Source of the DNA: QFOX01 sp044237845
Lineage (GTDB): Bacteria > Pseudomonadota > Alphaproteobacteria > Rickettsiales > UBA3002
Direction: 5' to 3'
Length of the DNA: 64,000 nucleotides
Assembly (NCBI GenBank): GCA_044237845.1
Contig: JBIIEL010000001.1
Coordinates: 98,124 to 162,123, forward strand
Numbering within the stretch: position 1 is the stretch's first letter; every line of letters begins with the position of its first letter. This document shows, one piece after another, positions 55,783 through 63,121 of this stretch. Under the pieces are notes generated by a model that did not search any database, was not told the origin of the DNA, and saw nothing but the letters and a program-made list of their open reading frames with translations. Position numbers and translations under genes: made by a program.

Positions 55783-56325
55783 TTAAAACTTCGACTTATT
55801 TGCCGATTCATAGCTAAAAAACGTGTAAGATAAAGTAATATTTGTCAGATTGCGCAGGAACGGGTCATCGAGAATGGCCGGGTCGATGAAAAATGACACA
55901 GGGAAGTTCGTCGACTGCCCGGGAGCGAGGCGCTGCTCCTCGAAACAGAAACACTGCACCTTGCTGATATAGCGTCCGGCCGCGTGCGGTGTGACGTTGT
56001 AGGTCGAGGTGCCGCGTGTCGCGCTGTTTGAGATGTTGGTTGCGCGGAAGGCGACCAGTCGGTTTTCGCCCACGCGCAAGGTAATTTTTTTCTCTGCTGC
56101 TTCAAATTTCCACGGCAGTTTGGGGTCGACGTCTGTGTTGAAGGTGACATTGACGACGCGGTTTGTTGGCGCGCCCTGATAGGCCTCGACCCGCTGCTGC
56201 GTGGTGCCGCCGAAGCCGGTGACCCGACAAAATACGCGGTAAAGTGGCACCGAGGCGAAGGCTAACATCACCATGCCTGCCGCGAGGGCGGCGAGTTGCA
56301 GGGCAAGCGTGCGGTTGGATTTCAT
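55783..56325 (-). CDS. ctaG: Cytochrome c oxidase assembly protein CtaG (COX11)
   Basis: Encodes 180 residues. One N-terminal membrane helix (LQLAALAAGMVMLAFASVPL about 10-29) followed by YRVFCRVTGFGGT. A beta-sandwich periplasmic copper-binding domain has the motif QCFCFEEQ (about 124-131). Delivers Cu to the CuB site of subunit I. Full length. It lies in the cox cluster between ctaB with two small genes and ctaE. Confidence 0.96.
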   Translation of the reverse strand: MKSNRTLALQLAALAAGMVMLAFASVPLYRVFCRVTGFGGTTQQRVEAYQGAPTNRVVNVTFNTDVDPKLPWKFEAAEKKITLRVGENRLVAFRATNISNSATRGTSTYNVTPHAAGRYISKVQCFCFEEQRLAPGQSTNFPVSFFIDPAILDDPFLRNLTNITLSYTFFSYESANKSKF

Positions 56326-56392
56326 GGAGAAGGTTCCGAATTGACGATGGGACGAACAAAGAACATAAAGTTGGTCGCGGTGTCTAGGCGTA

Positions 56393-56566
56393 TCACTCTT
56401 TCTCCTTGGAAGGGGCGCTCTTCTTGCGTTTTCTCTCTACAGAATCAACAGTGTCTTCTGTTAAGGCGAGAATATTATTCGTAGCCTCAAAAGGAGAAAA
56501 AATCATACTCAGCAACGAAAGAGGCCATAGTATTATTCTACCTATTCTACGGAGTATCTGGATCAT
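56393..56566 (-). CDS. Small basic membrane-associated protein in the cox cluster
   Basis: Encodes 57 residues from MIQILRRIGRIILWPLSLLS. One hydrophobic helix (RIILWPLSLLSMIFSPF) and a charged tail (DSVERKRKKSAPSKEKE). No family recognised. The ATG is 1 bp after the stop of the 39-residue gene upstream, which supports translation. More AT-rich than its neighbours. Its function in oxidase assembly is only suggested by position. Confidence 0.55.
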   Translation of the reverse strand: MIQILRRIGRIILWPLSLLSMIFSPFEATNNILALTEDTVDSVERKRKKSAPSKEKE

Positions 56567-56567
56567 G

Positions 56568-56687
56568 TTACGCCCCACCCATCTTCAGCATGGTGAGGTA
56601 ATAGAGCCCGGCAACGAGCAGCACGAGCACGCTAAGGGCGAACCAGTTTTTGCTGCGTTGACGGTCGTGCGCGGGGCCTTTGGGCAT
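56568..56687 (-). CDS. Very small cox-cluster membrane protein (CoxF-like)
   Basis: Encodes 39 residues, MPKGPAHDRQRSKNWFALSV followed by a single membrane helix (LVLLVAGLYYLTML) and KMGGA. AAGGA lies 7 bp before the ATG. Short proteins of this type (basic head, one helix) occur between ctaB and ctaG in many alphaproteobacteria and are named CoxF or left unnamed. Position and shape support the call, sequence alone would not. Confidence 0.68.
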   Translation of the reverse strand: MPKGPAHDRQRSKNWFALSVLVLLVAGLYYLTMLKMGGA

Positions 56688-56707
56688 GGTGGGTTCCTTG
56701 GGTTTAA

Positions 56708-56772
56708 TTGTCATTCCTGCGCAAGCAGGAATCCACTTACTTAAGGAGATCCCTGCTTGCGCAGGGATGACA
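56708..56772. repeat. GTCATTCC/GGATGAC interspersed inverted repeat, copy 2
   Basis: TTGTCATTCCTGCGCAAGC ... GCTTGCGCAGGGATGACAA. Same plan as 24188-24253, with compensating changes in the GCGCAAGC/GCGAAAGC stem. Lies between ctaB and the 39-residue gene, within the cox transcript. Confidence 0.85.
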
Positions 56773-56775
56773 AGA

Positions 56776-57678
56776 TTACGTAGAAAGTGAGGGCATCAGC
56801 CAGTGATCGGCCAGCAATGCACCAAACAACAGGAAGAGATAGAGAATGGAATAACCAAACATGCGCATGGCGAGTTTGGGTTCATCCGAACGGTAGACAC
56901 GTTGTGCGTGGCGCAGGAAATTCGCGCCGAGCAGTGCCGCTGCAACACCATACAACATACCCGCGCCCGCGAGCATGAGGCTGAGCGAAGCCGCGACGAG
57001 AAGGACGGAGTAGACAAGGATATGCTGCTTGGTAGATTTCACGCCCGCCACGACGGGAAGCATGGGCACGTTGGCGGCAGCATAGTCGCTGCTGCGATAG
57101 AGCGCGAGCGCCCAGAAATGCGGCGGCGTCCACAGGAAGACGAGCGCGACCATCAGCCACGGCATCAGCGCCGGTTCGGGCGAGGCCGCGACCCAGCCGA
57201 TGAGCGCCGGAAGCGCGCCCGCGAGCCCACCGATAACAATATTCTGTGCGGTCGCCCGCTTGAGTAGCATGGTGTAAATCACGGCGTAAAAGAAAATCGC
57301 AAAGGCGAGCCACGCCGCCGCCACGTAGCTGACCGCGAGGCCGAGCAGGCTGACCGACGCAAACGCAAGCATGAGGCCCAGCGCGAGCGCGTCATCCGCC
57401 GCGATGCGCCCAGCGGGGATGGGACGTTTGGCCGTGCGGTTCATCAGCGCGTCGATATCGCGGTCATACCACATATTAAGCGCTGCGCCCGCGCCGGAAC
57501 CAAGCGCGATGCAGAGAATGGTGATGAGCTGGTAGAACGGATGAATGGCGACCGGCGCCATCCACAACCCCGCCGCGCCGGTGAAGACCACGAGCGACAT
57601 CACGCCGGGTTTCAGCAGCGTGAGGTAGTCCTTCAGCGAGGACTCCGTAGCGGTAGCATTGAGCGTGGTGCTGTTCAT
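56776..57678 (-). CDS. ctaB: Protoheme IX farnesyltransferase (heme O synthase)
   Basis: Encodes 300 residues with about nine membrane helices. UbiA-family motif NMWYDRDIDALMNRTAKRPI (about 69-88) with the Asp-rich prenyl-PP/Mg site, and a second site in YRSSDYAAANVPMLPV. Starts LKDYLTLLKPGVMSLVVFTG. Makes heme O, precursor of heme A of the aa3 oxidase. Between ctaD and the small cox genes, the standard order. Confidence 0.97.
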   Translation of the reverse strand: MNSTTLNATATESSLKDYLTLLKPGVMSLVVFTGAAGLWMAPVAIHPFYQLITILCIALGSGAGAALNMWYDRDIDALMNRTAKRPIPAGRIAADDALALGLMLAFASVSLLGLAVSYVAAAWLAFAIFFYAVIYTMLLKRATAQNIVIGGLAGALPALIGWVAASPEPALMPWLMVALVFLWTPPHFWALALYRSSDYAAANVPMLPVVAGVKSTKQHILVYSVLLVAASLSLMLAGAGMLYGVAAALLGANFLRHAQRVYRSDEPKLAMRMFGYSILYLFLLFGALLADHWLMPSLST

Positions 57679-57748
57679 GGCAATGGTCTAGCGCGCGATT
57701 GTGGGGAGCGCAAGTAAAGTGAAGGGGGCAGAAGCCCCCCTCACCCTT

Positions 57749-59398
57749 TTAATGCTGGCTCGGATACGCCGTTGGAACCTTGCTATAATCCGGCTGGTTC
57801 TCGAACGTGTGGAATGGCGGCGGCGAGCTGAGTGTCCACTCGAGCGTCGTGGCGCCTTCGCCCCATGGGTTAGCTTTCGCTGGGCGTTTTTTGATGAACA
57901 TTTCCGCTACCACCACGAGGAACCAGAGCGCGCCCGCGAAGGCAATGTAGGAACCGATCGACGACCAGTAGTTCCAGCCGGCATAGGCATCCGGATAGTC
58001 CGGAATACGGCGCGGCATGCCGGCGAGGCCAAGGAAATGCTGCGGGAAGAAGGTGAGGTTTGTGCCGATGAAGAACAGCCAGAAATGGAACTTGCCCATC
58101 CACTCGCTATACATGTAGCCGGACATTTTCGGGATCCAGTAGTAGAAGGCCGTGAACACGCCGAACAGCGCGCCGAGGCTCATCGCGTAGTGGAAATGCG
58201 CGACCACGTAGTAGGTGTTGTTGAAGGTGATGTCGATGGCCGAGTTGGCGAGCATGACGCCCGTGACACCGCCCATGGTGAAGAGGAAGATGAAGCCAAT
58301 GGCAAAAATCATCGGCGTTTCGAAGGTGATGGAGCCACCCCACATCGTCGCGATCCACGAGAAGATTTTAATGCCGGTCGGCACTGCAATCACCATCGTC
58401 GCGATCATGAAATAGGCTTCCGTATTGGGCGACAGGCCGAGGATGAACATATGGTGCGCCCACACGATGAAGCCGAGCAGACCGATACAGCTCATCGCCG
58501 CCACCATGCCGAGATAACCGAAGATCGGCTTGCGCGCGAAGGTCGCCACGACTTCCGAGATAATCCCGAAGGCGGGGAGAATCAGCACGTATACTTCCGG
58601 GTGACCGAAGAACCAGAACAGATGGTCGAACAGCACAGGGTCGCCACCGCCGGCCGGGTTGAAGAAGTTGGTGCCGAGGTTGCGGTCCGTCAGCAGCATG
58701 GTGATGGCACCACCGAGCACGGGCAGCGACAGAAGCAGTAAGAACGCGGTGAGCAGGATGGCCCACGGGAAGAGCGGCATTTTGAACAAAGTCATGCCCG
58801 GTGCACGCATGTTGAAAATGGTGACGATGAAGTTGATCGCCCCGAGAATGGAGGAAATACCCGCAAGGTGGAGCGAGAAGATCGCGAGATCTACCGCCAT
58901 GCCTTTATGTAGGCCATCGATCACCGAGAGCGGTGCTTGCACCGTCCAACCGAGGCCAACGCCGCGGGCTTCGCCCGTGCCCACGAGGGAGGACGCCACT
59001 AATAAACCGATCGACGGAATGAGTAGCCAGAAGGAAATATTGTTCATACGTGGGAAGGCCATGTCCGGCGCGCCGATCATCAGCGGCACGAAATAGTTGC
59101 CGAAGCCACCAATCAGCGCGGGCATGATGAGGAAGAACACCATGAGGAACGCATGCGCGGTGAGCACCACGTTATAGAGCTGGTAGTTGCCACCGAAATA
59201 CTGGTCGCCGGGGGCTTGCAGCTCCATCCGCATCCAGACGGACGCCGCTGCGCCGAGCAGACCCGCGAACACCGCGAAATAAAGATACAGGATGCCGATA
59301 TCCTTGTGGTTGGTCGAATAGACCCAGCGGCGCCAGCCCTTCGGCGCGCCATGATCGTCGTGGTGGTGATCGGCGGTGTGTGTTCCGTGATGTGCCAT
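57749..59398 (-). CDS. ctaD: Cytochrome c oxidase subunit I
   Basis: Encodes 549 residues with 12 membrane helices. Heme and CuB ligands are visible: TAHAFLMVFFLIMPALIGGF (heme a His), HPEVYVLILPAFGI (CuB His cross-linked to Tyr), VWAHHMFILG (the His-His pair) and YYVVAHFHYAMSLGA (both hemes' His). K- and D-pathway segments are present, so this is an A-type proton-pumping aa3 oxidase. The His-rich head (HHGTHTADHHHDDHG) is unusual in density but common in kind. Confidence 0.98.
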   Translation of the reverse strand: MAHHGTHTADHHHDDHGAPKGWRRWVYSTNHKDIGILYLYFAVFAGLLGAAASVWMRMELQAPGDQYFGGNYQLYNVVLTAHAFLMVFFLIMPALIGGFGNYFVPLMIGAPDMAFPRMNNISFWLLIPSIGLLVASSLVGTGEARGVGLGWTVQAPLSVIDGLHKGMAVDLAIFSLHLAGISSILGAINFIVTIFNMRAPGMTLFKMPLFPWAILLTAFLLLLSLPVLGGAITMLLTDRNLGTNFFNPAGGGDPVLFDHLFWFFGHPEVYVLILPAFGIISEVVATFARKPIFGYLGMVAAMSCIGLLGFIVWAHHMFILGLSPNTEAYFMIATMVIAVPTGIKIFSWIATMWGGSITFETPMIFAIGFIFLFTMGGVTGVMLANSAIDITFNNTYYVVAHFHYAMSLGALFGVFTAFYYWIPKMSGYMYSEWMGKFHFWLFFIGTNLTFFPQHFLGLAGMPRRIPDYPDAYAGWNYWSSIGSYIAFAGALWFLVVVAEMFIKKRPAKANPWGEGATTLEWTLSSPPPFHTFENQPDYSKVPTAYPSQH

Positions 59399-59420
59399 AG
59401 TGACTCTCGACCTTATCTAT

Positions 59421-60431
59421 TTAGTTGAATTTTACTTTTGCGCCTTTTGCCCAGGCAGCGAATTGTTCGTCTGAAACCACGCGAATTTCGATCGGCATGA
59501 AGCCGTGCGCTTTGCCGCAGAGGATCGAGCATTGGCCGTAATAAATGCCTTCTTTCTCGGCCTTGAACCAGGTTTCGTTCAGGCGTCCCGGTACGGCACC
59601 TTGCTTGACGCCGAATGCGGGCACCGCCCACGCATGCATGACATCCGCACCGGTGATTTGAATGCGTACGGTTTTATTCACCGGCACCACGATCGGGTTA
59701 TCGACCGCGAGGAGGCGCGGCTCGCCTTCGGCCAGGTCTTTATCTGCTTTGATGTTCGAATCAAACGCGATGCCATGGTCGGGATATTCGTAGCTCCAGT
59801 ACCATTGGCGGCCAACGACCTTCACGGTGAGGTCAGGGTTGTCGATAATCGTCTGGTTGTTGGTATATTGGTAGTGCACGCGAAGCGATGGGATCGCGAT
59901 GCCAACGAGAATGAGGATCGGGATCACCGTCCAGATCACCTCGACCAGTTTATTGTGCGTGAAGCTGGCGGGCTTGGGGTTCGCGCGCTTGCTGAAGCGC
60001 ACGCAGATATAGCCGAGCAGCACCGTGACAAAAATCGTGATGAGGGTGATGATAACCATCACCGCATCGTGCAGCCATTCGAGTTTGGTCATCACGGGCG
60101 AGCTGGCAGGCTGGTAGTAGATTTGCCAGTCGGTCGGCGCACCAACAACCGCGTCTTTGTTGAAGGCCGCGATGGCGTCCGCTTCCGCGATCAGCGCTTT
60201 TTTCTCGTCGTCGGAGAGGGGTTTTTCGGCCGGGGTTGCGGGGGCAGCTTCGGGCGTTTTTTCATCGGCCTTGGTGGCATCTGCGACAGGGGCTTGTGCG
60301 GCCTCGACCACCGCTTTTGCGGCGTCTTTTGCTGCGGCATCTGTCACCGGAGCGGGGTTTGCCAGCGCCATGGAAGCGCCAAACAGGCTGAGCACAAGGA
60401 ACTGACTGAAAACAGAAAAAATACGCGTCAT
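59421..60431 (-). CDS. ctaC: Cytochrome c oxidase subunit II
   Basis: Encodes 336 residues. Signal peptide (TRIFSVFSQFLVLSLFGASM), then an unusual Ala/Lys/Glu-rich insert of about 60 residues (AAKDAAKAVVEAAQAPVADA...) before the normal start of the mature subunit (GAPTDWQIYYQPASSPVMT). Two membrane helices follow, then the CuA domain with DVMHAWAVPAFGVKQ and GQCSILCGKAHGFMPIEI (CuA Cys, Cys, His, Met). Receives electrons from cytochrome c. First gene of the long cox run; 22 bp before ctaD. ATG at 60431 chosen over a GTG at 60443. Confidence 0.96.
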   Translation of the reverse strand: MTRIFSVFSQFLVLSLFGASMALANPAPVTDAAAKDAAKAVVEAAQAPVADATKADEKTPEAAPATPAEKPLSDDEKKALIAEADAIAAFNKDAVVGAPTDWQIYYQPASSPVMTKLEWLHDAVMVIITLITIFVTVLLGYICVRFSKRANPKPASFTHNKLVEVIWTVIPILILVGIAIPSLRVHYQYTNNQTIIDNPDLTVKVVGRQWYWSYEYPDHGIAFDSNIKADKDLAEGEPRLLAVDNPIVVPVNKTVRIQITGADVMHAWAVPAFGVKQGAVPGRLNETWFKAEKEGIYYGQCSILCGKAHGFMPIEIRVVSDEQFAAWAKGAKVKFN

Positions 60432-60511
60432 CGCCGACCACACATGAGAGGTTACGTTCCCCTCCGCGTAGCCGATGAACTCCGGTGATGCAAGTTGAAA
60501 GAGGGGGTGGC

Positions 60512-60539
60512 CAGTCGTCAGCCGTGAGTCGTCAGTAAA
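60512..60539 (+). repeat. Degenerate 7-bp array (SAGYCGT)x3-4
   Basis: CAGTCGT, CAGCCGT, GAGTCGT, CAGTAAA. Intergenic, between ctaC and the divergent tldD. Confidence 0.6.
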
Positions 60540-60602
60540 GTGAAGAAGATAGGTGACAGTTTAATTCTTTACTCGTGACAGCCAAGTGGCTACTGCTCGT
60601 GC

Positions 60603-62027
60603 ATGGATAGTAATCGATTTTTTACCTCAGGCGCGTTTGACCGGGGCGCAACGGTGAGCACGCTGGAAGACGCGCTGCATGCGGCGGACGATGGCGAGCT
60701 TTACCTTGAGCACCGCGCGAGCGAGGCGTATGTGTTCGATGATGGGCGGCTGAAGCAAGCCAGCGGCGATAGCTCGCAAGGGTTTGGTTTGCGCGCGGTG
60801 AAGGGCGAAACAACGGCTTATGCGCATAGTGCGGAACTGAGTGACGCGGCACTGAAACGCGCGGCGGAAACGGTGCGCACGGTGGATGCCGGACAGAAAA
60901 GCGTGCATACGGCAATCGAACCCGCTTTCGGTGCGAACCATCGCTTATATACGGGGGAGAATCCGCTCGCCGCCGTGTCGTTCGAGGCGAAGCTCGGCGT
61001 GTTGCAAGAAATCGACGCGTATCTTCGTGCGCGCGACCCGCGGGTGAAGCAGGTGAGCGCGACGCTTGCTGCCAACCAGCAGGAAATTTTTATTCTGCGT
61101 GCGGATGGCCGCGCGGCGAGCGACACACGCCCGCTGGTGCGCCTCAGCATTCAGGTGGTGGTCGGCGCGAATGGGAAAATGGAATCCGGCTCCAGCGGCG
61201 CGGGCGGGCGCTACTTATATGACACGCTGATCTCCCACTCCGGCTGGCAGCCCGTGGCGGATGAGGCGCTGCGTCAGGCGCTGGTCAACCTCGAAGCGAA
61301 GCCCGCGCCGGCGGGCGAACTGCCCGTGGTGCTCGGTGCCGGTTGGTGCGGCGTGCTGCTACACGAGGCGGTGGGGCATGGGCTCGAAGGCGATTTCAAC
61401 CGCAAGGGTAGCAGCACCTTCTCTGGACGCATCGGCGAGCAGGTCGCCGCGCCTGGGGTGACGGTGGTGGATGATGGCACATTTGAACATCGCCGCGGTT
61501 CGCTGACGATTGACGACGAAGGCACGCCGACGCAGCGCAATGTGCTGATCGAGGATGGGATTTTAAAAGGCTATATTCAGGACCGCATGAACGCGCGGCT
61601 GATGGGTGTGGCGGCAACGGGCAATGGCCGCCGTGAAAGCTATGCCCACGCGCCGCTGCCACGCATGACCAACACGTTTATGCTCGGCGGCAACGCGACG
61701 AAAGACGACATGATCGCGGGCGTGAAACGCGGGGTGTATGCCGCTTATCTCGGCGGCGGGCAGGTGGATATTACGAGTGGCAAATTCGTGTTCAACGCGA
61801 CCGAGGCCTATTTGATTGAGGACGGGAAAATCACCGCGCCGATCAAAGGGGCGACGCTGATTGGCTCGGGCCCGGAGATCATGGGGCGCATTGCGGCGAT
61901 TGGCAACGACATGGCGCTTGACCCCGGCATCGGCACCTGCGGCAAAGGCGGGCAGAGCGTGCCGGTCGGCGTTGGCCAACCCTCGATGCTGATTTCGGCG
62001 ATGACGGTCGGCGGCACGGAATTATAA
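60603..62027 (+). CDS. tldD: Metalloprotease TldD
   Basis: Encodes 474 residues, full length. Zinc site LHEAVGHGLEGDFNRKGSS (HExxxH, about 260-265), plus TGNGRRESYAHAPLPRMTNT (about 340-359) and the C-terminal IGTCGKGGQSVPVGVGQPSM with Cys. TldD works with TldE/PmbA to degrade unfolded peptides and to mature small modified peptides such as microcin B17. No tldE partner is seen in the window. Confidence 0.96.
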   Translation: MDSNRFFTSGAFDRGATVSTLEDALHAADDGELYLEHRASEAYVFDDGRLKQASGDSSQGFGLRAVKGETTAYAHSAELSDAALKRAAETVRTVDAGQKSVHTAIEPAFGANHRLYTGENPLAAVSFEAKLGVLQEIDAYLRARDPRVKQVSATLAANQQEIFILRADGRAASDTRPLVRLSIQVVVGANGKMESGSSGAGGRYLYDTLISHSGWQPVADEALRQALVNLEAKPAPAGELPVVLGAGWCGVLLHEAVGHGLEGDFNRKGSSTFSGRIGEQVAAPGVTVVDDGTFEHRRGSLTIDDEGTPTQRNVLIEDGILKGYIQDRMNARLMGVAATGNGRRESYAHAPLPRMTNTFMLGGNATKDDMIAGVKRGVYAAYLGGGQVDITSGKFVFNATEAYLIEDGKITAPIKGATLIGSGPEIMGRIAAIGNDMALDPGIGTCGKGGQSVPVGVGQPSMLISAMTVGGTEL

Positions 62028-62042
62028 GTTATTTTTTGTTTG

Positions 62043-62528
62043 TTACGGCGTCGGCGTAGTCGCGGCAGGAGTGGGGGCGGCAGCCGGAGCTGTAGGCGCT
62101 TTTGCTGCAGCGGGCGCTTCGGGCTTGGCAACGGCAGGGGTGACCGCCGTTTTCACTGTCGGTACAGTTGGTGCGGTTTTGGTGAAGCGCGCGCGGTCGC
62201 TGCGCAGGCTGCTGCCACTGTCGCGGCGGAGCTTTTGTGATTCCGTTTTGGGAGCGGCGCGTTCTTTTTTCTCGCCAATGATATTGCCAAATTCATCGCG
62301 TTTTACTTTGGGATCGTAGCCAATTTCCTGTTTTTCATCTTTGGGCGCGGCGGCGTCATCGGCCGGGGCGGTGGCAGGCGCGGCATCTGCAGGGGTGGCG
62401 GCTACGGGCGTTGCGGCAGGCGCGGCCGTTGTCGCAGGCGGTGTTACGACCGCAGGTGTTGGAGCAGCCGTTTGGGCGTTTGCGGCGGTGGCGGACATCA
62501 AAAACGCGGTAAGAATGCGGGCGAACAT
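62043..62528 (-). CDS. Exported Ala/Pro-rich protein, unknown function
   Basis: Encodes 161 residues from MFARILTAFLMSATAANAQ (signal peptide, cut after NAQ) with AGGAGG before the ATG. Two Ala/Pro/Thr-rich tracts (about 20-60 and 120-161) flank a charged centre with IGYDPKVKRDEFGNIIGEKK and RRDSGSSLRSDRARF. Probably disordered in the periplasm. A Pho-box-like direct repeat lies about 97 bp upstream. Converges with tldD with a 15-bp gap. Confidence 0.7.
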   Translation of the reverse strand: MFARILTAFLMSATAANAQTAAPTPAVVTPPATTAAPAATPVAATPADAAPATAPADDAAAPKDEKQEIGYDPKVKRDEFGNIIGEKKERAAPKTESQKLRRDSGSSLRSDRARFTKTAPTVPTVKTAVTPAVAKPEAPAAAKAPTAPAAAPTPAATTPTP

Positions 62529-62622
62529 GGTAACCTCCTGAAATGACAGGGCTACGCTAGCACAAAGCTGCGCGGTTCGCAACGAAACTTTAACCCCCAT
62601 TTTGCCAAGTCAAGCGGAGAAT

Positions 62623-62641
62623 TGTGACAGTTATGTGAAGA
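62623..62641 (-). promoter_or_regulatory. Pho-box-like site upstream of the 62043 gene
   Basis: CTTCACATAACTGTCACAA on the minus strand, half-sites 11 bp apart. No -10 fits the 23-bp spacing well; CAAAAT at about 20 bp is possible. Confidence 0.5.
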
Positions 62642-62733
62642 TTGCATTGGATTTGCGTGTTTTTCTTGCGCGCCACCCCCGTTTTCCATAAAGTTAAGGT
62701 ATGAAGGCGCTTTGGGAATGAAATTAACCTTTT

Positions 62734-62750
62734 TGTCACAAAACTGTCAT
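62734..62750 (+). promoter_or_regulatory. Pho-box-like site upstream of the 62-residue gene
   Basis: TGTCACAAAACTGTCAT: two TGTCA exactly 11 bp apart, very close to the classical Pho box. It is followed by the CtrA-type box of the same gene. Confidence 0.6.
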
Positions 62751-62767
62751 AAAAAAAGTTAACCTTG

Positions 62768-62799
62768 TTAACCTTTCTTTAGGAAACTTGTGGTAGTTT
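62768..62799 (+). promoter_or_regulatory. CtrA-type promoter of the 62-residue gene
   Basis: TTAACCTTTCTTTAG (62768-62782), 11 bp, then TAGTTT (62794-62799). It lies 18 bp after the Pho-box-like site, so two regulators may meet here. Confidence 0.58.
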
Positions 62800-62844
62800 A
62801 AAGATAAGAGCACAGCCCAACCGGCGCAAACATAGGAGCAGACG

Positions 62845-63033
62845 ATGAACCTAGAGATGATGAAAGGCGGCACGGCATTCTTCGGAGCCGTTGGTGGTGC
62901 AAATCCCATCGCTCGCGCAATCGCGCAGGGCATCTGTCAGGAAATGGGCATGCCGATGCAGGTGTCGAATAATGTGAATACGGGCATCGCACTGGGTGGA
63001 AATATGGTTCGCGATAGCAGCCTTCAGAAATAA
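62845..63033 (+). CDS. Small Gly/Met-rich protein with double regulatory upstream region
   Basis: Encodes 62 residues, MNLEMMKGGTAFFGAVGGAN followed by PIARAIAQGICQEMGMPMQV and a polar end. AGGAG lies 6 bp before the ATG and a strong terminator follows, so it is a free-standing transcription unit. No signal peptide of the Sec type. The GG at residues 17-18 recalls double-glycine leaders, but the preceding residues do not fit that consensus. The function is unknown. Confidence 0.72.
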   Translation: MNLEMMKGGTAFFGAVGGANPIARAIAQGICQEMGMPMQVSNNVNTGIALGGNMVRDSSLQK

Positions 63034-63056
63034 TACGCGCTCATCAGCAGAGATTT

Positions 63057-63092
63057 AAAAAAACCGCGCATCCTGGATGGGCGGTTTTTTTT
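63057..63092. terminator. Bidirectional Rho-independent terminator
   Basis: AAACCGC-CATCC / GGATG-GCGGTTT stem with A-run before and T-run after, so it can stop both the plus-strand 62-residue gene and the minus-strand VirB6-like gene. Confidence 0.85.
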
Positions 63093-63121
63093 ATGGGCGG
63101 TATAAAAGGATAGATTCGCGC

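Larger units (their letters stand above)
62529..62844. other. Divergent regulatory region with Pho-box-like and CtrA-type sites
   Basis: 316 bp between divergent genes for an exported protein (minus) and a 62-residue protein (plus). Holds two Pho-box-like direct repeats pointing outwards (62623-62641, 62734-62750) and one CtrA-type box (62768-62782). No further gene was seen in it. Confidence 0.6.

Noticed and set aside
62845..62898. Double-glycine leader (bacteriocin-type) in the 62-residue protein
   Set aside because: GG is at a suitable place but the usual LSxxELxxI pattern before it is missing and there is no ABC peptidase-exporter nearby.
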